Assembly: GCA_944325825.1 (NCBI GenBank) | Contig: CALVBP010000012.1 | Coordinates: forward strand, 1 to 53,389 | DNA from: Candidatus Gastranaerophilales bacterium | GTDB lineage: Bacteria; Cyanobacteriota; Vampirovibrionia; Gastranaerophilales; Gastranaerophilaceae | DNA: 53,389 nt | Direction: 5' to 3' | Shown: positions 33,165 to 41,860 of the stretch, in pieces | Numbering within the stretch: the first letter of the stretch is position 1 | Layout of the letters: every line of letters begins with the position of its first letter | Position numbers and translations under genes: made by a program | The notes under the pieces: model-generated | The model's input: only the letters and a program-made list of their open reading frames with translations | Told to the model about the DNA's origin: nothing | Database searches by the model: none

Positions 33165-36100
33165 ATGAAAAAGTTCTTAACAATTCTGGGATATACAGCG
33201 CTGGGAATCGTTGTTTTATTGTATTTATCATTTTTATTTATTCTTCCGAATGCAGTTGACATAAATAAATTTAAGCCTGAAATTCAAAAAATTGCGCAAG
33301 AACAGGCAGGATTAAATATTGATTTTGAAAATGCAAAAATTATTACTACACCGCTGTTAGGAGCTGGTATTAAAGCTGACAATATTGCTGTTAAACTTCC
33401 CGATGATTCGCTTTTATTTTCATCTGACAGTCTAAAAACAAGAGTTGCAATTCCAAGTATGTTATTACTAACCGTAAAAGTTTCAGCTCTTGAATTAAAT
33501 AATCCCTATGTTAATCTCGAAATTGTAGATAATGAACAATTTAAAGTTATACAACTCGTTGAACATATTTTAAATAAAGGAAAAGAACAGGCTCTGGAAA
33601 AAACCAAAACGGAAGTAGAAGAAGCCGGATGGTTTAATCCAGCCTGGATAAGAATTAAAATCCCTTGTGTTAAACTTAATAATTACAAAATTCTTGTAAA
33701 TGACCTTGCGTCAGGACATTATTTAAAATTACAAGGCGAACTTTTCACTCTCGGTTATTTTAACGGAAAAACAATGAAGGTTAAAACTTATGCCGAACTT
33801 TTTAGTGATGAAAACAAAAATATAACGGCAGATATTGATATAGATACTTTCCTTCCTCCTCCTGCACCCGCTTTGGATGAAGAAGATGACCCGGCAGAAA
33901 GAATCGATATTCCTTTTGTTAATCCGGTTACTATGTACCGCAATTATGATTTAAAAGCCAATGTTGATACAAGCTTGAGAGTCAGAGAAGATTTAATACT
34001 CGGATACTTTAACCTTGAAAATGTAACAATGAAGGTTTCACAGCTTGTTCTTCCTCCAAGCTATGTAAGAGCTAAATGTTTTGGTAAAACAATTAAGCTT
34101 GATACGGATATCTATGCCGCAGAGAACCAGAATATACATTCGGAAGGTTCTGTTACATTATCAAAACATCCAAGTATAGATATGAATATTAAAACCGGAG
34201 ATATTAAGTTCAATGATATGGTAATTCTTGCCAAAGCATTTTTGGACTCACTCCATATCAGAAATGAACTTGCTGACATTACCGCTTCCGGTATGATAAA
34301 AGCTGATTGTTATATAAAAACTAACTTTAAAAAACTAAAATCAAACGGTTCTGTTATAGTTAAAGATGGCGGAATAAATGTTAAAAGAGTGGGTAAAGTC
34401 CTTGCAAATGCTAATATCAATCTTATTCTTGATAATAATATGCTTCAAATCAAGGATTCCAGCCTGCTTGTTAATAATTCTAAAGTGAATATTGACGGAA
34501 AAATTAATGAAAAATCCGTTGCAGATATAAATATAACAGCAGATACCATTCCTCTTCCTGTTTTATTTAATGCCTTTGCACCGCAGGAAGCAAGAAATGC
34601 TTATAATTTTAAATCCGGTAATATGACATTAAAATTGAAACTGGAAGGAAAGCTTAAAAAAGCTGTAGCTTCAATTCAAGCTGGATTAAATAATTTAAAC
34701 CTGCAAGATAAAGCCGGAAATCTTGTTATTCAAAATAAAGACTTTTTAGGGGAATTCTTCTGTAATTCCAAAGAAATAACCGGCGAAATTGAAAATGAAG
34801 GTCTGACAGTTTCTATGCCTAAAACCGGTTCTTTTGTAAAGATACCTGAATTTGAAATAAAAATAGAAGACAAAGATATTAAAATTGAAGAAAATTCATT
34901 GTTTATCAATGATAAATCTGCTATAAAATTCAACGGAATAATTGAAGACTATAACAAATTAAAATCAATTAATTTAACAGCAGACGGAAATCTCTATACA
35001 GAAGATTTAGTAAAACTTATCGGAAAAGAATTAAAACCGTTTATTCATTCAGCAGGTAAAATACCTGTTAAATTAACGATTGAAGGAAATAAAAATAAAC
35101 AAACCCTGTTTACTCAAGCACTTTGTAACAAAGATAATTTTATAACCCCTGTTGATATGAATGAACTCCAGGGTAAAAATATTTCATTACAATCCGTAAT
35201 AGATTTTAAAGGAAACAGAATCAAAATTAAAAAAACCGGTTTCTTTGAACGTATTGTTAATGTAGATGAAAGAGGCAATGAAATAGTTACCCTTGATGAA
35301 ATCTTCGGAATTGACGGAACAATTGAAGGCAACCGGATTAACTTAATTAAAATTACAATGCCTAAATATCTTAACGGTAAAATTTATGCATTCCCTAAAT
35401 CAGAATTCAAATTTGGCGGAAGAGCCTTTGTTCTGGGTGAAACAGCAGCTCCAAGAATGAGAGGCGGATTTACCGTTCAAGGACTTTCTATTCCTGAACT
35501 TTTACTGGATTTAAGAAACGGAGCTTTAAGATTCAAAGGAAATCATGCAGATTTTATTGCTGATGACTTAATTCTTAACGGTTCTGATTTGCAAATCGAC
35601 GGTACCGTAAGTTTAATCCCGTCATCTGTTTTAAATATTACAAATTTGGACGTTAATTCCAGATATTTAAACGTCGATAAACTTATGAAAGTTAGTGAAA
35701 AAGCTATGGCATATGTTCCTGCATCTCCTGCAGGACAGTCCAATCACCCTGCCGAACCCGCTGATATTCCGGTTGTTGTACAAAATGGTTCTATAAATTT
35801 TGCAAGAATCATTTCCGGCAATATAGATATTAGAAATACTTCAGGCAGAATAACTCTTGAAAATAATATTTTCAGACTCAGACGTTTACGCACAAATATC
35901 TTTGACGGATTAGTTAACGGAAATATTTCTATGAACCTTTTATCATCTCTTCTTAATATTGATGTAAGAGGAAGAAATATTAATGTAGATAAAGCCCTGC
36001 TTCAAGCTGCAGCAATGAAAGACACCTTAAAAGGTACTGCGGAATTCAGAGCAGATATTTCTCTTAAGGGCGCAACATATGAAGAGCAAATGAACAGCCT

Positions 36101-36920
36101 TAAAGGAAATGTTGATTTTACTGTTAAAAACGGTCAGTTCGGGCCTTTTGGTAAAATAGAAAATCTCATTTTGGCTGAAAACATCAGAGAATCTCAATTC
36201 TTCCAAACAGCTCTGGGCGGAATTATTGACGGACTCTTGACTATTGATACAACTCATTTCTCTGATTTGTCAGGAAGTTTAAGTTTCAATGATGGTATTT
36301 GCTATCTTAATCCTGTAACCTCACTCGGAGATATTTTGAGCTTGCATATATTCGGAGAATTTGATATTTTGAGAAACTATGCCGATATGAAAGTCAGAGC
36401 AAGAATGGCATCGCTTGTTTCTAATCTCTTAGGACCACTCGGTGCAATTAACCCTGCAAACTTGATTAACAGCGCAGCAAGCTTAAATATAGTAACTGCA
36501 AAAGCATTTTCACTCTTCTGTGAAATGGTTCCGGAAGAAGAACTTGCAACTCTCCCAAGCTTTGCTAATAGTTATGTTGATAATGCAGCAACAAAATTCC
36601 AGCTCGTCGTAAGAGGAGATGCCGCCAAACCTCTAACTCTGGTTAAATCTTTCAAATGGCTTGCATCAAAAACTGAATACGAAAAGGCTGTAGACTATGT
36701 TAATTCAATCCCTGAACCCATTGAAGGAAGTCAGGCTACTACAATAGGCGAAATTGTTGCAGAGCATGAAGCAGAAAAACGAACCTTAAAATACAAAATT
36801 AAACAATTGTTCAGTAAAGATACCGAAGAGACTGTAGAACAGGAAGTTCAGCAGATTACTCAACCTGTAGAAGAAACTGAGGATGTGAAACCTGAACTTC
36901 GTGAAAGTGAGGAAGGGTAA
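33165..36920 (+). CDS. AsmA-family outer-membrane-biogenesis protein
   Basis: 1,251 residues. The N-terminal membrane helix (LGYTALGIVVLLYLSFLFIL) and the following NKFKPEIQKIAQEQAG are AsmA-like. The body is a long run of beta strands with Asn/Asp turns, as in AsmA/TamB lipid-transfer tubes. The C-terminal SLNGNVDF-type block (GATYEEQMNSLKGNVDFTVK, FGPFGKIENLILAENI) is the diagnostic AsmA domain, followed by an acidic tail. It probably moves phospholipids between membranes. An extended -10 (TGGTAAGAT, 33122-33130) lies 35 nt before the ATG. Presence fits a two-membrane envelope. Confidence 0.88.
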   Translation: MKKFLTILGYTALGIVVLLYLSFLFILPNAVDINKFKPEIQKIAQEQAGLNIDFENAKIITTPLLGAGIKADNIAVKLPDDSLLFSSDSLKTRVAIPSMLLLTVKVSALELNNPYVNLEIVDNEQFKVIQLVEHILNKGKEQALEKTKTEVEEAGWFNPAWIRIKIPCVKLNNYKILVNDLASGHYLKLQGELFTLGYFNGKTMKVKTYAELFSDENKNITADIDIDTFLPPPAPALDEEDDPAERIDIPFVNPVTMYRNYDLKANVDTSLRVREDLILGYFNLENVTMKVSQLVLPPSYVRAKCFGKTIKLDTDIYAAENQNIHSEGSVTLSKHPSIDMNIKTGDIKFNDMVILAKAFLDSLHIRNELADITASGMIKADCYIKTNFKKLKSNGSVIVKDGGINVKRVGKVLANANINLILDNNMLQIKDSSLLVNNSKVNIDGKINEKSVADINITADTIPLPVLFNAFAPQEARNAYNFKSGNMTLKLKLEGKLKKAVASIQAGLNNLNLQDKAGNLVIQNKDFLGEFFCNSKEITGEIENEGLTVSMPKTGSFVKIPEFEIKIEDKDIKIEENSLFINDKSAIKFNGIIEDYNKLKSINLTADGNLYTEDLVKLIGKELKPFIHSAGKIPVKLTIEGNKNKQTLFTQALCNKDNFITPVDMNELQGKNISLQSVIDFKGNRIKIKKTGFFERIVNVDERGNEIVTLDEIFGIDGTIEGNRINLIKITMPKYLNGKIYAFPKSEFKFGGRAFVLGETAAPRMRGGFTVQGLSIPELLLDLRNGALRFKGNHADFIADDLILNGSDLQIDGTVSLIPSSVLNITNLDVNSRYLNVDKLMKVSEKAMAYVPASPAGQSNHPAEPADIPVVVQNGSINFARIISGNIDIRNTSGRITLENNIFRLRRLRTNIFDGLVNGNISMNLLSSLLNIDVRGRNINVDKALLQAAAMKDTLKGTAEFRADISLKGATYEEQMNSLKGNVDFTVKNGQFGPFGKIENLILAENIRESQFFQTALGGIIDGLLTIDTTHFSDLSGSLSFNDGICYLNPVTSLGDILSLHIFGEFDILRNYADMKVRARMASLVSNLLGPLGAINPANLINSAASLNIVTAKAFSLFCEMVPEEELATLPSFANSYVDNAATKFQLVVRGDAAKPLTLVKSFKWLASKTEYEKAVDYVNSIPEPIEGSQATTIGEIVAEHEAEKRTLKYKIKQLFSKDTEETVEQEVQQITQPVEETEDVKPELRESEEG

Positions 36921-37062
36921 ATAAGAATTGCCCCCTCACCCCAACCCGGGGTAAATAAAGGGTAAAGCGGAATAAAAAGAGCAAATAAAAAACTTCGCCT
37001 CAGCCCAGCTCGTTAAGAGTATCTCCTTGAGAGGGAGATATATAAATAAAGAAAGAAAAACA

Positions 37063-38862
37063 ATGCAAAGAAAAAACGTAAGGAACTTTTGTATAATAGC
37101 TCATATTGACCATGGAAAATCTACACTGGCCGACAGGTTGCTTGAAGCTACCGGAACGGTTGCCGAACGTGATATGCAAAATCAACTATTAGATACAATG
37201 GATATCGAGCGGGAGCGTGGAATTACAATTAAACTTAATGCGGCAAGAATGAACTATACCGCAAAAGACGGAGAAAAATACATTTTTAATTTAATTGACA
37301 CTCCTGGGCACGTAGATTTTTCTTATGAAGTTTCCCGTTCACTTGCCGCCTGTGAAGGTGCTTTACTTATAGTTGATGCAACCCAGGGAGTAGAAGCTCA
37401 AACTCTTGCAAATGTTTATATGGCAATTGAGCAAAATCTGGAAATTATTCCTGTAATAAACAAAATCGACCTTCCTTCCGCTGATGTGGATAGAGTAAAA
37501 GAAGAAATAGAAGAAATTCTCGGTATTGATACTTCTATGGCAATTCCTGTCAGTGCTAAAACCGGAGAAGGAATTGATAAAGTTCTGGAAGCTATTGTTG
37601 AATTTGTTCCGCCTCCGGAAAATACTTCCAACAAACCTTTAAGAGCACTGGTTTTTGACAGTGCTTATGATCCATATCTCGGAACACTGTGTTTCTTTAA
37701 AATTATGGACGGTAAAATTCATGAAGGAGATAAAGTCAAATTTATGGCCTCCGGTAAAGAATACGAAGTTACTGAACTCGGCTACTTAACTCCTAACAGA
37801 GTTCAGGTTAAAGAACTGATTTGTGGAGATGTAGGTTATTTTGCGGGTTCTATAAAAGAAATAACCAGATTTGTGGGAGATACGGTAACTCATGTCGAAA
37901 ATCCGGCCACAGAACCGCTTCCCGGATACAAAGAAGCTCTTCCTATGGTATTTTCAGGGATGTATCCTGTTGATAACGAAGATTATCATGAGCTTAAAGA
38001 AGCTCTGGAAAAACTAAAACTCTCAGACAGTTCCATAACTTTCGAACCGGAAACATCAAGTGCGCTCGGATTTGGTTTCCGATGCGGGTTTTTGGGAATG
38101 CTCCATATGGAAATTGCTCAGGAAAGGCTTGAAAGAGAATATAATCTGGATTTGGTCACTACAGCTCCTTCTGTTGTATATAAAGTTCATAAAACTAACG
38201 GAGAAGTTGTTGAAATCGACAACCCTGCAAATCTTCCGGCAGCACAATATAGAGATTATATCGAAGAACCCTATGTTAAAGTTTCTATTATAACTCCAAA
38301 CGAATATGTGGGAACATTAATGGATTTATGCCAGACAAAAAGGGGTATTTTTATAAATATGACCTATCTGGATAAGGTAAGAGTAGATTTAATTTACCAT
38401 TTGCCTCTTAGTGAAGTAATAACAGATTTTTATGACCAATTAAAATCCCGTTCTAAAGGATATGCCAGCCTTGATTATGAGTTTCAGGATTACAAACGCT
38501 CTAAATTGGTTAAACTGGATATAATGCTGGCAGGAGAAGTTGTAGATGCACTTTCGGTAATTTGCCACGAAGATAATGCATATTATATTGGTCAAAAATT
38601 AACCGAAAAACTTAAAACAATTATCCCCCGCCAGATGTTTGAAGTTCCCATTCAGGCAGCTATAGGCGGAAGGATTATTGCCAGAACCAATATTAAAGCT
38701 CTTAGAAAAAGCGTGCTTGATAAGTGTTACGGCGGCGATATTACAAGAAAACGCAAGCTTCTTGAAAAACAAAAACGTGGTAAAAAACGTATGAAAGCCG
38801 TCGGACGGGTTGAAGTTCCGCAGGAAGCTTTTATGGCAGTTTTGAGTCTTGACGATGAATAA
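37063..38862 (+). CDS. lepA: Elongation factor 4
   Basis: 599 residues from the ATG at 37063 (MQRKNVRNF), which matches the family length; the in-frame ATG-type start at 37027 adds an unlikely basic leader that includes a repeat fragment. The GTPase P-loop is AHIDHGKS (13-20), switch II is [12 protein letters not shown] is the base-recognition motif, and the C-terminal [18 protein letters not shown] is LepA-specific. It is a ribosome-associated GTPase that acts during translation under stress or initiation. It ends with a strong terminator shared with fliD. Confidence 0.97.
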   Translation: MQRKNVRNFCIIAHIDHGKSTLADRLLEATGTVAERDMQNQLLDTMDIERERGITIKLNAARMNYTAKDGEKYIFNLIDTPGHVDFSYEVSRSLAACEGALLIVDATQGVEAQTLANVYMAIEQNLEIIPVINKIDLPSADVDRVKEEIEEILGIDTSMAIPVSAKTGEGIDKVLEAIVEFVPPPENTSNKPLRALVFDSAYDPYLGTLCFFKIMDGKIHEGDKVKFMASGKEYEVTELGYLTPNRVQVKELICGDVGYFAGSIKEITRFVGDTVTHVENPATEPLPGYKEALPMVFSGMYPVDNEDYHELKEALEKLKLSDSSITFEPETSSALGFGFRCGFLGMLHMEIAQERLEREYNLDLVTTAPSVVYKVHKTNGEVVEIDNPANLPAAQYRDYIEEPYVKVSIITPNEYVGTLMDLCQTKRGIFINMTYLDKVRVDLIYHLPLSEVITDFYDQLKSRSKGYASLDYEFQDYKRSKLVKLDIMLAGEVVDALSVICHEDNAYYIGQKLTEKLKTIIPRQMFEVPIQAAIGGRIIARTNIKALRKSVLDKCYGGDITRKRKLLEKQKRGKKRMKAVGRVEVPQEAFMAVLSLDDE

Positions 38863-38863
38863 T

Positions 38864-38895
38864 AAAAAAACCGGTTCCCCATAAACCGGTTTTTG
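38864..38895. terminator. Bidirectional terminator between lepA and fliD
   Basis: AAAAAAACCGGTT / AACCGGTTTTT with loop CCCCATA; T-runs on both strands serve the convergent genes. Confidence 0.88.
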
Positions 38896-38923
38896 TGTGT
38901 TAACTTATATCGTTTAGCTTTTA

Positions 38924-40660
38924 TTAACTTAAGAATGAACTGTAGTTCTGCTGCATTTGAGCAATTGCCATTTCCATTTGATAGAACTGATTTTCCAATT
39001 TAGCTCTGTATGTTTCAACACTGCTTTCCTGTTTGGAAATCTTATCTTCCATTCTGGATATATCACTATCAATAGATGATGTTTTTACATCAAAAAATCC
39101 TGTAGTAGCAGAAAGAGCCTGTTCAATAGTATTTTCAATATGAGTTAATATGCCATTTTCACCGGCAAGCAAAGATTCAACCGAATCAGGATTTTCTTGC
39201 AATGCTTTTGTGAAAGCTTCTTCATCAAAACTTAAAGTATCAGTATCAGTAGACAAATTAGAACCATCGGCTTCTGCGGTTGAAATACCCAGTTGAGAAA
39301 GCAAGCTATATACACCGCCATTGGTTGTATTACTGCCGTTAGCATAGCCTCTGATTGAATTTTTGATACTTGTAAGATTTGTTTCCCCATGAAGATCAGC
39401 TCCGCTGGCTGTTACTTCGTTAATCTTGTCAATTGCAGCATTATAAGCTTCCACAAAACCTTTAACAGCTTCTACCAGCTGAGTTGTATCCTGCTCAACA
39501 TTAAGCGTTGTATTTCCTGTTTCTTCGGTTGAAACACCCTTGAGAGTCAACGTAACACCTTCAATTCTTGATATATCGGAAGATACCGTATTAGAAGTTG
39601 AAGTAATTGTCGTACCATTCACGGTCAATATTGCATTTTGACCAAGTTCTTGTGTATTGGTAAGCATTCTTGATGATGTGAGATTACCATCAGCATCCCA
39701 TTCGGATTGAGTCAGACCCATTACATCGGTAAAATTGCTTGTACCGGCTTCTATGTTAATATAAGAAGCACCTTCTTTTGTAGATGTAATATTAAGTTTG
39801 CCTGTCGCATCATCCCAGTACGCATACGCCTGAGCTTCATCACTGCTGTTAATCTGAGATATTAATGATGATAAAGTTGTTTTTTCATCAATAGTAAATG
39901 TCGCATCCCCGATAGTAAATGTACCGGCCGTAATTTGTTCATTAAATCCGGATTCGGCAGATGTTAAAACAGAAGCGGTAGATGCTTTAAACAAAGAACT
40001 TGTTGAGGCATATGAACCATCTTCCTGTTTTGCTAAACCTAATAAAGAAGTTAAATTTGAGCTGTCAGTTGTTGCACCGATATCTACTGTGGAAGTTCCG
40101 TCATATGATGATAAAGACAAAACTCCTTTTTCATCAATCTCAGCTTTTACACCTGCAGAAGCTAATTGAGACTTTAAATCTCCTAATGTATCACCTTCTT
40201 CAATGTTGATAGCTGTTTTTACACCGTCAACATAAACGGTAAAAGTACCTTCAGTTATACCAATATTAGAAAGTTCTGTTGAATCATCAGCTACAGCACT
40301 TGCAGGTTCTGATGATACAGCTTTTGTATAGGTTGCAAGCTGTTGTACAAAAATATCATAATTTTGTCTTGATGCTGAATTGGTTGCTGTTGCAGTAAAA
40401 ATATCCTCATTGGAAGAAGTAGCCGTATTCTTTGCAAAGAGGTCAAAAGAACCGCCAAATTTATAATCAGTAAGCTTTTCTATTGCACTTCTTAAATCAC
40501 TGAATACTGTTTTTGTTGAATTAAGAGTATCCTTGACTGATTGATAGCCTTTTAAATCTTCTTGCAGAGCTGTAACCTTTTCTTGTTTTACAGAAACAAG
40601 AGCTTCTACCCATGAAGATGTATCTAAGCCTGAAATTAATCCGCTAAACGATATTGTCAT
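38924..40660 (-). CDS. fliD: Flagellar hook-associated protein 2 (filament cap)
   Basis: 578 residues. The N-terminal FSGLISGLDTSSWVEALVSV and the coiled-coil C-terminus ending MEMAIAQMQQNYSSFLS are diagnostic for FliD; the middle is the usual variable Ser/Thr-rich part with TISFDEEAFTKAL-like C-terminal domain pieces. FliD pentamers cap the filament and guide flagellin folding. It is secreted by the flagellar apparatus without a signal peptide. No other flagellar gene is near; fliS and fliC must lie elsewhere. It has a strong promoter at 40715-40743 of the housekeeping type. Confidence 0.95.
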   Translation of the reverse strand: MTISFSGLISGLDTSSWVEALVSVKQEKVTALQEDLKGYQSVKDTLNSTKTVFSDLRSAIEKLTDYKFGGSFDLFAKNTATSSNEDIFTATATNSASRQNYDIFVQQLATYTKAVSSEPASAVADDSTELSNIGITEGTFTVYVDGVKTAINIEEGDTLGDLKSQLASAGVKAEIDEKGVLSLSSYDGTSTVDIGATTDSSNLTSLLGLAKQEDGSYASTSSLFKASTASVLTSAESGFNEQITAGTFTIGDATFTIDEKTTLSSLISQINSSDEAQAYAYWDDATGKLNITSTKEGASYINIEAGTSNFTDVMGLTQSEWDADGNLTSSRMLTNTQELGQNAILTVNGTTITSTSNTVSSDISRIEGVTLTLKGVSTEETGNTTLNVEQDTTQLVEAVKGFVEAYNAAIDKINEVTASGADLHGETNLTSIKNSIRGYANGSNTTNGGVYSLLSQLGISTAEADGSNLSTDTDTLSFDEEAFTKALQENPDSVESLLAGENGILTHIENTIEQALSATTGFFDVKTSSIDSDISRMEDKISKQESSVETYRAKLENQFYQMEMAIAQMQQNYSSFLS

Positions 40661-40714
40661 AACTAAAAAATCCTTTTTTTAATAATTCCAATTAGTATAT
40701 ATAGTATATATCTC

Positions 40715-40743
40715 ATTATAAAACATGTATTAGCTGTTTTCAA
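40715..40743 (-). promoter_or_regulatory. Predicted fliD promoter
   Basis: On the minus strand: TTGAAA (40738-40743), a 17-bp spacer, TATAAT (40715-40720). This is a vegetative-sigma pattern, not the TAAA...GCCGATAA pattern of the flagellar sigma-28. A short direct repeat (TTAGTATATATAGTATATAT-like) follows in the leader. Confidence 0.65.
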
Positions 40744-40813
40744 CCCTACGTTTGCATGAAATCGTAACATTTGTTAATATAATCCGGACAAAATATTGTA
40801 TAAAAATTTGTAC

Positions 40814-41440
40814 TTAAACTCCGGTTTTTTCAAAATGTTTTCTTAAAAAAGACGGACGGTGATATTTTGTTAAACCATATTTATCAATAGCTTTCAAGTG
40901 TTCTGCTGTTAAATATCCGGCATTTTTTTTCCAGTTATACATCGGAAACTCTTCATCCAGCTTCTGCATATATCTATCCCGTGTAACTTTCGCCAGAATA
41001 CTTGCTGCTGCTATAGATGCAGACATAGAATCTCCTTTTATTACATATTTTTGGGGATAAATATAGTTTTTAATAAGTTTGTTTCCGTCAACAAGAGTCA
41101 AAGCTTCGATTCCGGCTTTTTTAATTACCCCTTCGCAAGCCAGTTTCATTGCTTTTAAGGAAGAATTGAGTATATTTATTGTTTCAATTTCATCCACTTC
41201 TACACAAACTATTTCATTAATTGTGCTATTTCTTATAATGTCATAAATTGATTCCCGTTTTTTGGGAGTTAATTTTTTTGAGTCATTAAGAATTTCCAAA
41301 TCTTTAATTAAGCCATCACTTACATCGTTAAAATAGACAGCCGCCGCATAAACTCCGCCTGCAGCAGGCCCTCTTCCGGCTTCATCCGTTCCAATAACAG
41401 GATGGTTAAATTGTTTATCAAAATTAAAGAGCTGATTCAT
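40814..41440 (-). CDS. rnhB: Ribonuclease HII
   Basis: 208 residues from the ATG at 41440, which has AGGAG at proper spacing; the open frame extends to 41551 but that part overlaps the previous gene. GTDEAGRG (17-24) supplies the catalytic D19 and E20; NDSKKL, GDSMSASIAAASILAKVTRD and YHRPSF complete the RNase HII core. It removes ribonucleotides and RNA of RNA-DNA hybrids. The start lies 17 nt inside the GtrA gene's end. Confidence 0.96.
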   Translation of the reverse strand: MNQLFNFDKQFNHPVIGTDEAGRGPAAGGVYAAAVYFNDVSDGLIKDLEILNDSKKLTPKKRESIYDIIRNSTINEIVCVEVDEIETINILNSSLKAMKLACEGVIKKAGIEALTLVDGNKLIKNYIYPQKYVIKGDSMSASIAAASILAKVTRDRYMQKLDEEFPMYNWKKNAGYLTAEHLKAIDKYGLTKYHRPSFLRKHFEKTGV

Positions 41441-41858
41441 TTTTTTTTCTCCTGAAAGCAAATTTTTTAAAGAGAATATAAGTAAATCCTGCTGCAATAA
41501 GCGTTGCAATAATTTGTGCAAGATAAACATTAATATGCAGTTTTTGAACAAAAATTTCCAGTAAAAAAGCGTTTATTAAATAACTGAAAATCCATGTTGT
41601 ACAGCATTTTAAATACTGTTTAACCAGATTACCCGGAATATTAAACACAAACAGCCTCTGAGTAGTAAAAGAAGTAATTGAAGAAATTATCCATGCAAGT
41701 GCCAGAGATACCTGATATGCGTGTTCTCCGAGAATTAATACCGACACGGAATAAATAATATATGAAATTCCGGCATTTACTCCTCCGATAAATAAAAATC
41801 TTATTTTATCGGAGAGAGAAAACCAGTATTCTTTTATTCCTTCAATTGTTATTTTCAT
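41424..41858 (-). CDS. GtrA-family membrane protein
   Basis: 144 residues with four predicted helices. KIRFLFIGGVNAGISYIIY is the GtrA start, and SSITSFTTQRLFVF and YILFKKFAFRRK are typical. GtrA-like proteins help move polyprenyl-linked sugars (bactoprenol-glucose) across the membrane. Its position 2 nt after a phosphohexomutase gene supports a role in glycan precursor supply, although the sugar is unknown. Confidence 0.88.
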   Translation of the reverse strand: MKITIEGIKEYWFSLSDKIRFLFIGGVNAGISYIIYSVSVLILGEHAYQVSLALAWIISSITSFTTQRLFVFNIPGNLVKQYLKCCTTWIFSYLINAFLLEIFVQKLHINVYLAQIIATLIAAGFTYILFKKFAFRRKKNESAL

Positions 41859-41860
41859 AC

